Origin: Pterobdella sp. o SKG-2022 | Lineage: Eukaryota; Annelida; Clitellata; Hirudinida; Piscicolidae | DNA: 64,000 nucleotides | Assembly (NCBI GenBank): GCA_964035795.1 | Contig: OZ038322.1 | Location: 20,500,674-20,564,673 of the forward strand | Direction of reading: 5' to 3' | Shown: positions 1-29,380 of the stretch, one piece after another | Layout: every line of letters begins with the position of its first letter | How positions within the stretch are numbered: the first letter of the stretch is position 1 | Program-made: the position numbers and the translations under genes | The notes under the pieces: generated by a model | The model's database searches: none | Told to the model about the DNA's origin: nothing | What the model saw: the letters and a program-made list of their open reading frames with translations, nothing else

Positions 1-1062
1 TTTGAACTCAATCAATATTATAAACGATTTGTAAAACAAAAGAAGCAATAAAACCCAGTTGATTATATATTAACAAATCTTTTTTTTCATTTCTGTCTTT
101 TTTAAAATGAATACTTTGTGTTTGTTGACCTTACAATAATAATATTTGTCATGTTACGAAACTTCCGTATATCAGGCTTAAAAATGCAAAACCATCTTTC
201 ACATAAAAAATGTTTCAAAGTGGTGCATTGTTACATTTCTTTGATGATAGCAGTCTTTTACTTGATTTTAATTACCAACAGTTGGGATTCAAAAGTAATA
301 CTTTTTAAGATACATTCTCAGAACTCAAGTTTGAATGCCACTATGATATAATTCGTTTTTAATTACACCAATGAATCAATATAAGTTATTCGAGCTGCTT
401 CTTAATGCTTTTAATTGATTTTCTAGAACTACGTGTTAATAACTTGGCCTATATAATATTCAAAAGGTTTCTACCACGCTGTTTTATGATTTGGTAATTG
501 TAAAAGACATATACCGACATACAACATATTATTCATTATTATTAAAGCGGCAATGAGAAGCTTTGTAGTCTAAGAAGTTTAAATTAAAATATCTCCCTTG
601 CAACTACCCTATACATTATTATATCCTTTTTAATTGAATGCTCCAAAACCCAGCTTGAATTTTAATCATCTAAAAATATTCTATTGCTTAATTATCGCTA
701 TCTTAAACGAAAAACTCCTAATAATTTTAACTGAAAACTATGTTTTGTCATTAGTTATTCATTTTAGTGTAAGCTATGATGAACATTACTATAAATATGA
801 GTGTAAATAAGCGCTCAAGTTCAAAATGTTTAACCATTTTGAAAAGCAATAAAAATTTTTAATTTATTAAAAGGTGTACATTATACAGAATACTTTATGG
901 CGTTATTTTGTGACGAAAAATTTAGTAAAGCTTTAAAGTAAATTTCTTAATATTCATTGCTTCACAAATCACTGAGCGCCAAAGAACTAGGATAACAAAA
1001 ATAATAACAATAAAAGCATAATAATAACCCAATAATAATATTATAAATTAACACAAACCAAC
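1..1062. other. Downstream intron or flank of PRPSAP; no gene seen
   Basis: AT-rich sequence to the left of the last recognisable PRPSAP exon. The missing roughly 100 C-terminal residues of that protein were looked for on the minus strand and not found here, so they probably lie beyond the left edge. Apart from the fold-back repeat end at 95-135, nothing is recognisable. Confidence 0.6.
95..135 (+). repeat. Solo end of fold-back element family A
   Basis: This 41-base stretch closely matches the right end of the complete inverted-repeat element at 1404-1567, including the shared terminus TTTGTTGACCTTACA. No matching left arm is present upstream within the window, so it is a truncated or solo end. 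Confidence 0.65.
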
Positions 1063-4000
1063 CACAATAATGGCGATATGACCACTGACGTCCCCTACAA
1101 CTGATATTGGAGGCTTCTCCTTTTTCAGCATTGCTTAGAATAATAATAACTACTATTATCATTATTTTTAGTGTTGTTTTTACGTCAATCTATATATAAT
1201 TATTTGTGATGGTTAGTTATGTATGATATAATGATGTAAATGAAGTATATACTAATAAATAATAGTCAAAGTTGCTTTTCCTAGTTATTATATAAGTTAA
1301 GTTATAGAGTTCAATATATGTGGGCTTAGATTAACCAAAACACAAAAAAAAGGACAATCGTAAAAATTATTAAGCTTATGAAGTATAATAGTCTAAATCA
1401 AATTGTAAGGTCAACAAATACAAAGTATTCATTAAAAAAAAAGACACGAAGCTTTTGGTAAGAATAGCTTACATTATAAAGTGATACAATCACTTGTTAG
1501 TGTAAGCTAGTCTTACGAGAAGCTTCGTCTTTTTTTAAATAAAAACTTTGTGTTTGTTGACCTTACAGATTAAGTTTATATAACAATGATGCAATAGTGA
1601 TTATTAATTTTTTTGAAATGAGGTCTCAAACGTGTGAATAAATAAAAAATTGATAAAAATTTTAACTGATAAAAATTTTAACCTTAATAATGACAGATAT
1701 TATAGCAAGCCTATGTGAGGATTTTTGCTACATATTGATGGATAGATTAGTTAGATAGATTGATAGATAGATAGGACGAAAAATAGTGTATCATATTGAT
1801 TGTGTGAATATTAGAAGCAGAAATCTCAGTTAAAAGTTAGTTTGAAACATAATCAAGACATAATGAAGAGAAGCCATGAAGGCAAATGTTCATTAACTTT
1901 TAATAAGGAAATATTTTAAATGAATGAAGTAAGATTGATAGGTAGATAGATAGATAGATATAACAATTATTAATATTTCATACTAATATAAATTATATCG
2001 AAAAAAACACGTAACTGTGTCAATCATAAATTGTAACAATGATCATTTAATAATAGCAACTAATTAAATATTTTGAAAAATAATCGATCGAGAATGGCTG
2101 AAGGCAAAATCAGAACAACAATCATATGTAACACTTAATTAACGTCGAAATTAACATTTCAACAACAATAATGATCTCAAATAAAATAACAACAACGATT
2201 AAAAACTTAGAACGATAATTCAAAATGGCGTAACAACTCTAAACAACAGAAAGAAAAAAAACAACTTCAAAGAACAAGCCACTTAAGGACAACACTTAAA
2301 ACACGAAACCCGTCTCTTTCCTGTTCCACATACATGGGATGAACTCCAGCTCGCCAGTGATGGCAGTTTCGACAATAGAGTTAATAAAAGCATGGTAAGT
2401 AATAATAATGGAAATAATAATAATGGATATTATTATTTTAATCATTTGATTAACAACTGAACTTTCACAAAAAACCTTAATACAGATAATGTGAGGTATT
2501 TAATTCATTCAAAAAAATATACACAAAATATTTACCCCTTGAATGAATGAAGGTGGGAAAGGTTACTGAGTATGGTGTAAGTTTTCAAAAAAACGATCAA
2601 ATAAAACTAACTAGAAAATAAAATTTTTCAAAAATAGAAAAATAAAACAATATTTATGTAAATCAAATCTAAACACATAATCATATCTCTAATGATAACA
2701 ATTGAAATAAAAATTATAATGGAAATCCTAATGATAACACCTAGCCACAAACAAATATACATAAGCATCAAAAGGCAAGAACTCACTGGGTAGGAACTCA
2801 AGGCCTGGAGGAGATGCAGCCAACTTGCGTGTTTCCATGGGTGGAGGGCTGTTGCGGCCATCAACTGTCTCTGAGTCTGCTACCTGAGTTTGTGTAGGTG
2901 TGAAAAGGTTGATATGAGGAAATAAATAAAAAATCTAGTTATTCAATTTTTGTAAAAATATCTATCAGCCAAATCTTCATCCTTAAGTTTGGGAAAATAT
3001 AATTCTTGTTTGCATTTCTTATTGTTTTTGGACTCCAGACATTATGAAAATGAATTTGCAATGAATAAACGGATTAGTTTTGAAATATGTCTCTACATAG
3101 AAATAACAGTAATAAAAACTTAACAAAAAACAAACAAATGTAAAACAAAACAAATGTAATATAAACACCTTCATCTCTCCATGTATGACAGCGATGTTGA
3201 GATGCAGTCTCTCTGCATATGAGGTGGCCTTCTTCACCCCATTTGGGTTCCTCGCCACTATCACTGCATTCCTGTAGTCTGGGATCTTTGTGAGGTTGTG
3301 TGCACTTTCAATGTTTGATGAAAGTGAAATTCAAAAGTGAATTCTTTCTAAGATATAAACATTATCTAAATAATTGAAATTCAAACAGATAAATTTTTTA
3401 ATACATCCCACACCATTTAAATAGCACTCCATTGACAATACACCTTACACTATAATCTACAAAAATAACACCCTCACTAACCCATTCCTTGATGTACTGT
3501 ATAAGGAAGTTAGAAGCTCGAAGGTTATCTACAGGACAACTAAAAAAGCCTTGGGTCTCTTTTTGGTGCAAGTCCATTGTGATTATGTGTGTGAAACCTG
3601 GTGTTCAAAGGTATTGGTTGAAAAGCATGATATTAAGAAATGTAGTGTTTAAATAAATCTTAATGATATATCAATGAAATTTTATCCCAATTATTAAAAG
3701 TGAATTTTATATTTTAAATTTTATGTATTTAACTTATGTTCTAAATTCATTATCATCTTCATAATTATTGCACTGTGAAATCACTATCACACAGTTATAG
3801 GGCACAATAATCAAACCAATTTTTTACACAATTTAGATTCAAATCTAGTTTCCCTTAATATTACACATCCAGGTGTGTTCAATCAAGTTTTTTTCTGAAA
3901 GACATTGTGCACTGAACATAAAGGTAGCAGTTAGTGCTTCTAAGGCCTATTATCAAGCACAAGAATTATGTAAGCAAAAAGCAACTATCACACATTAGTA

Positions 4001-4961
4001 AGTAACAATAAAAATAATAGCAATAAATTATCCATAACAATTACACATAATCCTCACCAGAGCGACAGATCATATCAGCCAGTAACTTTGATACAATACA
4101 CCCTCTCTTCCTCATTGTGGACTGCTTACTGTATGGCAAGTAAGGTACCAAGCCCACAATACTACGAGCAGATGATGTCTTGCAGGCATAAGCCAGGATC
4201 AACATCTCCATAATATCATTATTTATGTTTCTGAAGAAGATTAATATATTATGTTGATGTTGAGGTGTCTGAGTATAATGGATTATTAATTTTAAAATTT
4301 TTTTTGTTTATGCAAACTGACCACTGGTTTTAAGAAATTAGTTACTTATTTAAAATACAGTTATAACACTGTTGTACAAAATTCACTACAACTTTTAAGT
4401 AAACAACTAGTTTCAAGTATTATGTAAGTATAAAACAATTTATATTAAATACATGTACATTTTAAATATTCGCAGCATTAAATTGCATAAGTATTCTTTG
4501 ATGCAAAAGAAAAATCATGTATTTTCAAATAAGCTATATTTCATTGTAAAAGAAAAAATAATAATATATTCTATTTGATCAAAAATTTTACTTTGTGCCT
4601 GTTTGAATGATAAAAACATCTTTCCCTCTTATGGACTCTTCAATATCTATCAAAGTTTCTGAAAAAAAATTTAATTCAAAAATAATTTCAATTTTTGTAG
4701 TAAAAAATAGATAAACTTGAGAGAATATGATTTTAGTTTTTTAAATTTTAACCTTTGTTCATGGCTTGATGGATTTTTACGGCAGCGAGTTTTACACCGA
4801 GTTTTCTATTTAATCATTGGGTTTCAATTTTTTATTAAAACAAAATATTTGGGAAAAGTATTCAAATGAAAAAGGTATTCGCACTCAGCTATGAGATTAG
4901 CTAATTCTGGGTGCGAGTTTCCAGAAAATATAATTCCTGGAGCCCTTGCTCCTCTGTCCAT
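1063..4961 (-). CDS. PRPSAP: Phosphoribosyl pyrophosphate synthase-associated protein (C-terminus off the left edge)
   Basis: Non-catalytic partner that regulates PRPP synthetase in nucleotide synthesis in the cytosol (family knowledge). Eight exons: 4961-4885, 4805-4753, 4658-4592, 4230-4058, 3597-3482, 3285-3169, 2883-2787, 1133-1063; all phases agree and give 257 residues. Diagnostic stretches are [50 protein letters not shown] and [10 protein letters not shown]. The exon at 2883-2787 encodes [14 protein letters not shown], which matches the insertion that separates PRPSAP from true PRPP synthetases. Vertebrate homologues have about 350-370 residues, so roughly 100 residues after the last exon (donor GTTGGT, phase 0) are outside the window or missed. 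The ATG at 4961 is followed directly by conserved N-terminal sequence. The intron 2786-1134 holds a fold-back element. Confidence 0.93.
1404..1567. mobile_element. Complete fold-back (MITE-like) element, family A
   Basis: About 164 bases with two long arms that are inverted copies of each other (about 1404-1478 and 1496-1567). The ends are TGTAAGGTCAACAAA and its reverse complement, and each arm contains a CGAAGCTT core. There is no coding capacity. It lies in a PRPSAP intron. Related copies are at 95-135, 8301-8358, 27894-28012 and 56334-56380. A clear target-site duplication was not identified. Confidence 0.75.
2288..2394 (+). other. Possible plus-strand exon inside a PRPSAP intron
   Basis: A plus-strand frame of 35 codons opens after an AG at 2286-2287 and ends in ATG followed by a strong donor GTAAGT. 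It reads [12 protein letters not shown] in its middle and has more balanced base content than its surroundings. The acceptor lacks a pyrimidine tract, and no partner exon or family was recognised. It may be a chance frame or a nested gene. PRPSAP phases do not require an exon here. Confidence 0.25.
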
Positions 4962-5688
4962 TTTTTCTAAGCTTCAAATTATTATTTTTAAAATTTGATT
5001 GATTCGGTAAGGACAAAAATAAGCAGAGCAATATAAACGCAGCTCAGATCAGATTCAAATTGTTTATACTATTATGAAGAGATGGCTGAACACGTGTTGG
5101 AGTCTTAAGTTTATAAAAAAAAAACACTTATTTTTTTTTATTCAACAACAAACAACCATGCCTAATTTCAAGAAAAGAATTTAGTGAAACCATTATAAAA
5201 ATACTTCCGACAAAACTTAGTTCAAATATCATGTAAGAGCCTTTAACTTGAGAACATTCAAAATTTAAAAATATACCATTTCTAGAAATTGTAATTCATA
5301 TATAACCTTGTGAGCACGACCAAATCATTTAATTAAAAATCTATAAAATATTCGGTCAGGCTATATTTAATACTCAAAAATGCGAATATCGACTTCAAAA
5401 CTATTATACGTCTTAAAATACTCTTTACATGAAAACTTAAAAAACTTTATAAAAATGTGATATGATAAATAATTTAAACCAAATAACTAACAATTACTAA
5501 TGCACAGAACTAATTACTTCTTACAAAGTGAACATTGATTGAAAAATAGATCACAAAATCTAACCTACATTCATGAGTTCATGTCAATACTGAAGTTAAA
5601 AGCAAATACCTAACACGACTCAATGTTAAAAAATAAACTAACATTAAGATCAAACAAACTAAAATCCATGAAAATTTTTAAATTAATT
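4962..5688. other. Intergenic spacer between PRPSAP start and EVA-1 stop
   Basis: About 730 bases of AT-rich sequence between two minus-strand genes. It should hold the PRPSAP promoter and the EVA-1-like 3' end. No further structure was recognised. Confidence 0.5.
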
Positions 5689-22114
<16,426 letters not shown>

Positions 22115-23734
22115 CTAGAAGAAAGAAAAAGAGGAAAAAATCATAAAGATGAAAAAATTAATTCTTTTGTAAACTTTCAAAAACTCTCCAATGACTCAAA
22201 CTTTGATATTTAATCAAGAATGCATTTCTATTCAGATTGCTGCAGTTTTCAATGGTTTTGAAGTTAGATTTTTAACTGGTTTCCTTCATTGAGCATTGTT
22301 TAACCATTGTGCCGTTTGTTAAATCCAGTGTTGTTTCTTGTAAATTTGCAGGTAAAACAATCAAAAGATGCCATATACACAACCTTTGAATACTTCTAAT
22401 ATACTATCGATACAGTATATTGTTCAATTATTTTTAGTACTCCTAATCCAAGTGCTTTCAATTGAGGTTAGTTTTTAGGATTTTTTAATGAAATGTACAT
22501 ACTCTTATTTATATATTAAAATACTATGAAGCCATGTTTGAAGTGCAATACAAGAGCCTTTGAACATTGTTGAATCAATAGATTAGCCATATGTATACCA
22601 TCGATTTACTAAATAGGTATTTTGCAAACGTTTTTAATTAAACTGTTATACTTCTGGTTTAAAGCGATTGTGAATCTTCGAGGTATTTTCAATCGCTATC
22701 AAAGATGGTTTAATTATAAAATTGATAACTCTATAACAACTTCATGAGAAAACCATCATTATCAGTTTATGTTTCAAACGTTTAAATAAAACCTTTTGAA
22801 CTGAAGCAAAAGAGCTTTGATCCTTAAATCATGTAATTAATTTCTTTGGTTTATTCTTTTACATAAGTTTTATCTTATCCCATGAGATTTTGTTGATAAA
22901 AATCTTAATCAAAAGCAACATAGATAACTTGAACTTTATAAGCTTGTTAATATCAATATGCTTTTAATTAATGTCCAAATTAAAAATTATAAAAATCAAC
23001 GCTTAAGAGAAATTTTTCAATCAAAACAATTTCGAATACTTTGTTAGTCCCGCTTCTTCAAGTCATAACCTTTATATATAAAGCATTCATATGTATACTT
23101 TTTATAGGTTAGTAGAGGCATCCAGTTCTAAGCGGTATTCATTATATATGTACTTTTATTTAATATATATGATCTTTTCAGTATTTGAAGTTTTAGTCAT
23201 AGTTATTGACCAATATAACGAGAAAGTTCATTATTAAAAACAAGCACTGTCTTTTGAAAGAGTAACCAAATCAATAACAGATGAATGCATGGCATTTAAA
23301 TACACGGGTTTCATAGTTGTGTGTAAAGATTTTAACTTATAAATAAGCTATACAAACAAATTTTCATTATTTGAATGCGGTCATATCGTAGAAAAATATA
23401 GGTGTTCTATTATTATAATTGAAATTAGTTTATTTATAGTTAAATTATCTTGATAAATCTAATTATGTATTTCACGATTAATCATGATCTATGCTTGAAT
23501 GACCTGTCAATTTTAATAACAATGACGTTCAAATCATAGCTCTAAGTATTATACAAACAGAACTTTACTGCTTAAAGCCTATGCTTCCAGGTGATTATAT
23601 TCGATTGAAACTGTGTTAAAAAATTCAAAACATGACAAAAATATTTTAAATTTGATAGTAAAGTTTGAAATCTAATGAAAGTTGGTTTTTAGAGATGTGA
23701 GAAAATTTGAAATAGAAGAATGTTAAGAATTTAA
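22115..23734. other. Flank upstream of the EVA-1-like gene
   Basis: AT-rich sequence between the first recognised EVA-1-like exon and the RTE element. It may hold a 5' exon and promoter of the EVA-1-like gene. No exon or repeat was recognised with confidence. Confidence 0.4.
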
Positions 23735-26700
23735 TGTAACTACTTACTTACTAGGCCGACTTTTAAGTCGAGCCAAAGTGATGAAGCTTCTCCATGATTC
23801 CCTGTCCAGCATTGCGTTCTCAATTTCTTTCGTGCTTTCTAGGTCGGTGTCTCTCGCCAGAGTGTTAACATAATTTATTGCTTTTCTTCCTCTTTTTGGG
23901 TTTCTTGCCAAAGGTTGCCACAGAACAAGTTTCGAGGCTATCTCTTCTCGGTGCCGAACACAATGACCGGCAAGTCTCAGTCTACGCTCTCTAATCTTAC
24001 AGCATAATTTTGGCAGATCACCGTACAGTTCTTCATTTGTCACGTGTTGTTTCCAAGATATGTTTAGTGCCATTCTAAGCATTCTGGTATAAGCTCCATT
24101 TAGTGATTTAGTTAAAGCAGAAGTAAGAGTCCACGTTTCAGAGTTATAGAGCAGCACTGACTCGACCGTCACCAGAAAAAACCTGATTTTTATTTCTCTG
24201 TTCATTGATGACTTCCGAATTTTTTTGAGTTTGTGACAAGCCATCCATGCCTGCGCCTTCCTAGCTTTCACATCGTGTTGACAGCATTTCATCCAACCAC
24301 CTAAGTACTTGAAATTGTCAACTTCTTCGATGAAACCACCACTGATAGATTTGATGTCATTGATACTATCCTCGTTAAACCTCATCATTTTGGTCTTTTT
24401 GGCATTGCAGTATAATCCATTTTTTGCAGCTTTGGATTCAAGCCTTAGCTATTTCGTGATATATGAGGGTGATATCGTCAGCATAATCGAGATTAGTTAT
24501 TACTTCCGTTGGATATCGACGACTTCTTTTTTGGTTAAGAATGAAGCCAAGTTCTTCTTTACCATCAATGGCCATCCTCATAATGTAGTCAATAACAAAG
24601 GTGAAAAGATATGGGGTCAGTGTGTCTCCTTAAAAAGCATCTCCTAAAATTTCAAAATATTCAGTTTCACCATCAGAAGAGAGTACCTTAGCTGTTGTTA
24701 GTTTTTCTATGGCATTGACAAGTTCATTTGGAATTCTATATGCTTTGAGGATCTGCATCATTTTTACTCTGTGAACGCTATCAAATGCTTTACTGAAATC
24801 CACAAAAACTATGGTTGCAGGAACATTATTTCTTTTTGCTTCTTCAATTATTCTTCGAAGCGCTAGAATGTGAGCTGTGATATTTCTTTTGGGTCAAAAT
24901 CCATTTTGGTTGTTTTTGAGTAGTGGGTCTAGTTGAGGTTGAATTCAATTTAGTATAAGCTTGTTCACTACTTTCGACATCATAGCTGACAGACCGATTC
25001 CTCTATTGTTTGATGCATTACTAAAGTCCCCGTCTTTTGGTAGAGGTAGAATGTTGATGTCAGCCCATTGCTGGGGCTTATGATCGTCTAAAAGAAATGA
25101 GTTAGCATATTCTAAAACGATGTCGTCTATATTGCAGTATTTCAATAGTTCGTTTGGAATACCGTCTTCACCAGAAACTTTTCTAAGCTTAAGATATTTT
25201 TTCACTGCAAGATATTCTTTTTTGGTGAAAGGCCCAGTTTCTATTTGTAAATCTTCAAATATTGTTTGAACCTGGGCACCACAATCATCTGATATTGTAG
25301 GTTCATTACCCAGTAAATGGCTGAAATGATTGTACCAGCTTCTGATTTTTTCACCTTTGTTCTTGCCTTTGAGAATGCCTTTTTTGGAGCTTCTACGACC
25401 ACTTACATCATTTATGAAATTCTTGCACTTGGAGCATTGACCACGTTTGGCTGCTGTTTCAATTAATGTAATTTTTTGTGCCAATTGTTCTTCGCATAGG
25501 CTGTTGTAAATTCTATAAAGTTTCGCTTTCTCTGATTGGAGGTTTTCACTGGTAGTTTCATTTGCCTCTCTTTGATATAAATCAAACGCTTTTTAAATTT
25601 TATATCTTTGTTCAATAACCTTTTCATTATTTGCGAAGTTTGTCTTGTTTTTTTGTTCTCTTGTTTGAAGATGTAAGTGAGCCGTTTCATTATTTGCTTT
25701 TATTAGCTTATCATATTTTTCCGTGATATCTTCACCCTCAATAAATAGTTCAGCGTATCTATTTCTTATCTGAATCGTATATTGATGTTGCAACTCTTCA
25801 TTGTTGCTGAGTGCTGACCAGTTGTATAATTTCTTTTGTGTCGGTGTTTTGAATTTTCTAAGACTAAGTTTCAATCGAGCAGAAATGACTCGATGGTCGG
25901 AACCGATGCTCGCAAAGGAACTGTACGCCTTTACATTCTTGATCGAATTCTTCCACTTTTTGTTAATGAGAATGTAATCTAGTTGCGATTTTGTTCCTCC
26001 CATATCTGATAGGTAAGTCCATTGTTTTCCGGAATTTTTTAGAAAATAGGTGTTTGCCATCATCAACTGGTTTTCTTGAGATAAGTTTATAAGAAGTGCT
26101 CCATTATGATTCGTTTTTTGGTGATATGTGTATATTGCTGCTTCATTTCCAATTTGAGCGTTGCAATCACCAATTACCAGAACAATGTTGTGAATGGGGC
26201 ATTCTTTGATGGAGTCACTCAGCAAGCTGTAATGCTCATCTGCTTCACTGTTGCCCTCCACAGGAGAATAATGAACTAGGAGAGTAGTTGCAGGATTTCC
26301 AGTGAAGTCTACTTGAGGATTCTAAGGCTGATAGCATTAATATTTGTAATGCAATCCTTCAACTTATTGTTCATCATGAGTTCAACCCCGCCATTTGGCA
26401 CATTTTGGTTATTTTGCCATGCACTTGAGGTTATGAGTAGATATCCATTAACCCCTTTGTAGTTAATGGAATCGCTATGCATAATCTTGTGATCAGCCAG
26501 TCCAATTATTTCCACACCGTTAGCTTTCATCAAATGGGACAGTTCTGCCTGTTTAGCCTGACTGTGCAATGTTCTCACGTTCTGAAACGCAACGATTAAG
26601 CTTTTGCGACAGTCTAATGTTTTGCGACCTGTTCTGCATTTACCATCAAATGTACTCCTTCCAGAAGTATTTGGGAGCATATCGTCATTCGAGTTCAGTA

Positions 26701-27122
26701 ATGAACATGCTTGTAAAGAAACAGGTCTTGAGTTAGGGGCTTCAACCTTAGTGCTGCGGTCATTCTTCATCATTTGGCTTTTCAGTGGCTATACTAAATA
26801 GTGCTCGCCACGACTACTAGCAGGTGCTTTTATCCTCAGAGTAGCACATCTCGAAGTTTCTGTTCTTCCATGAACTGCTTGCGAAACAACAAGAAGGAAA
26901 TGTCTTCAGCTTGCCGTAGACTTTCCACAGACGCAGAGGCGGAAGCAGGAAAGTTTTGCACCATTGCCCTATATTAGCCGGGTCGCAGCCTTTCACTGCC
27001 AGTGTCGGACCTGTCCGCCTTGGGAGGCTCTACCAGGAACATAAGTTTCCGACGGCATAGCTCTGACACAAACCCGTTACCATCCCCCACCGCACGGAGG
27101 TCAGGGTTGGACTTTTTGGGGG
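23735..27122 (-). mobile_element. RTE-like non-LTR retrotransposon, near full length but decayed
   Basis: A 3.4-kb element on the minus strand. The 5' part (about 27122-26775) is markedly GC-richer than its surroundings and looks like a 5' untranslated region. The body encodes an APE-type endonuclease followed by RT, without a zinc-finger tail. The 3' end after the frame carries TAAGTAAGTAG, a short tandem tail typical of RTE-group elements. The clade call is by motif order and 3' tail only; another APE-bearing clade is possible. Confidence 0.75.
23744..26773 (-). pseudogene. Broken endonuclease-reverse transcriptase frame of the RTE-like element
   Basis: Pieces in order: 26773-26309 (endonuclease start, VAFQNVRTLHSQAKQAEL), 26261-25593 (VIGDCNAQIGNE, GSDHRVISARL), 25484-24945 (RT linker, VSGEDGIPNELLKY and WADINILPLPKDGDF), then a degraded RT core with FSKAFDSVHR near 24790 and a YADDI box near 24470, and 24388-23744 (FKYLGGWMKC, LLYNSETWTL, RRLRLAGHCVRH). 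At least three frame shifts and several stops separate them. Key RT aspartates remain visible, but no intact protein can be made. Confidence 0.85.
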
Positions 27123-27893
27123 ATTTAATATAAATTTTTAATATAAATATTAAAAATGGGAAGAAATTGTTGTGAACTTGTCATATCCACTTTGTGCTAT
27201 CTTTCGAATTAACCTTTCTTCCATATGTTATATTATAATATTTTGCAATGAAATTCTTATTAGAATTTTGGCTTGTAAAAAAAGCATAAAATCACTTATT
27301 TAGATTAAAAGTACTGGATTCAATCATTCGCCTGACTGCTAAGAAATTGTTAAACGGTGTGTATGCTGAGTTTAATTTTGACACGTGCTTCGACGAGAAC
27401 CTTAAATCACTAAAAAATTAACACTTTTTTAAAATACTTTCACTATGAGTTTATTTCTTAACTGATAACTTTCTATTTTTTTCAGTTTTGAGAATTAATA
27501 AACCAGAATACCGCAAACTTTAGTTTAGTTATTTTTAGTGCTCTGAAGTTCTTTCCTAAAACTTATCTTTAGACCTTGAAACTAGGTATTGATATAAGAA
27601 ACTTGCTTTGCATCCGAAAAATAAGAAGTTACATTGATGGGAAAATTAGTTCTTATTTCACTCAACACGGCTACTTAAGAGAAGAACAGCAGAGTTGTTT
27701 AGATTCAATGCTTTAAGAAAAATATCAGTCCTACCACCAGCTAGCTAAGAAAAATGCCAATTAGAGCAATAAACCTGAAACAGTTTTTCAAGTATTTGAA
27801 ATAATAGATAATCTTTTAGAACTTTAGCTATCCGGATTATAATCTTTATAAATGTTCAAAATTTATAATACGAAGATTAGTTAAGAATCTTAT

Positions 27894-28012
27894 TACACAA
27901 AAAACATTAAGCTTTTCGTAAGTCAAACTTGCATTATCAAGTGAAGCAAGCATAGAGATGTTGCATCTGGTTGATAATTAAAGTTTGACTTATGAAAAGC
28001 TTCGTGTATTTT
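27894..28012. mobile_element. Fold-back element related to family A
   Basis: Arms AAGCTTTTCGTAAGTCAAAC (27909 on) and its near reverse complement ending at about 28002 flank a short non-palindromic middle. The flanking ACACAAAAAACATT and TTCGTGTATTTTTTAAA also mirror each other. The CGAAGCTTTT core is shared with 1404-1567, but the termini have diverged. Confidence 0.65.
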
Positions 28013-29380
28013 TTAAATAAATACTTCGTTTTTGTTTCATATAATTGTGTCAAGCTATATACTTCGTTGAGTAGTAGAACCTAAGATTAATTTTATATAA
28101 CTATCTTTCTCAGGCATTATCAAGCTCTATCAACCTGTCTATCACTAAAACCTGATTACATTTAAACATATCTATCAACCACTCTGATCTCTAAGCTTTG
28201 CCCTTTAATTACATGAACCAGTTTCCTCAAACTTGTTTTTAAGCCAATTTTCTCTCACCAAGACCCACGTTTGTGAAAGTCTCACCTGCTTCACTTGCGC
28301 TCATCCTATTTCTTCATAAGTTTTCGCAAACTTCTAAAAAATCTCTTATACCATAGACTCTCTAATTATTTTCTCGCAAGAATTGGTAAAAATCATGTGG
28401 GAACAAGACATGAGTAATCCTGTAGTTAAGTGTGCAAAATATGTAAATTATATTAAGGAAAAAATAGAAAAGGGGAACGTTATTTGTTTAAAATTATTTA
28501 ATATTCATTTACTTTAATTGTTAATTTAACATTATTCTACGTAAAATTTTGAAATAAAAAATTTCAAAAATGCTTATATATTTTTTCAAATCACTCACGC
28601 CAGACTTTTAGTTTTCGAACCATTTTTATTACTATTATTAAAGGCATACGACTAATCTACCATCACAACTATCCCAATAAAATAAAATTAATGAATATAT
28701 TGTCAAGCAACACTCAAACGAATATAAACACGTGATTATTGCTGAAAAGTTTAGGTTAATTTTTTTAACGAAACTTTGAAGCTTCGTATATTGAAGATAG
28801 CAATACGCATTTTCGTAGAATCAAATTTCTTATATGGACTTTAAGTTTCTTACTTTCAATTTTATATAGTTTTAATATGTTTTATATAAAATAATTTTAC
28901 TGCAATTAAGACAGATTTATTTAAAAATTAAACTCCCGTCTTTCACGACAAGTAACCAGAGATAATCGAAGATAACCATTATGAAATTGATAAATTTGAG
29001 TCATTTTTCAGAAAAATACAAAATGAAAAAAGTGAAAAACTATAGCTTTTTTTCAAATTGAAGCAAGCATATACGTTTAAACCTGCTGTATTAATGTTTG
29101 ACACAACAGTTGTTTCTCAGTTAGTATTTTTCTTGAACTAATGCTTGTTTTGGCATTTCAGTCTTTTGATCTCTTCGCACTTGACCTGTAAACTATGAAA
29201 GTAAAAAAAGCTTATTCGAATTATTTTTTAAATGTAATGATGATATAATTTTTAAAGATTTTTTAATTGCAAAATTCATTAAAGTTTTCTTTTTATAAAA
29301 TTGTTAATGTGTCTACTCGAAGTTATTTTAAAAGTGATTTAGTTATAAATTTTAAAGAATTCGATTTAAAATTTGACACA
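28013..29380. other. Upstream region of MED6; no gene seen
   Basis: AT-rich intergenic sequence between a fold-back element and the MED6 start. It should contain the MED6 promoter, but no recognisable element stands out. The interval 27123-27893 to its left is likewise featureless. Confidence 0.5.
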
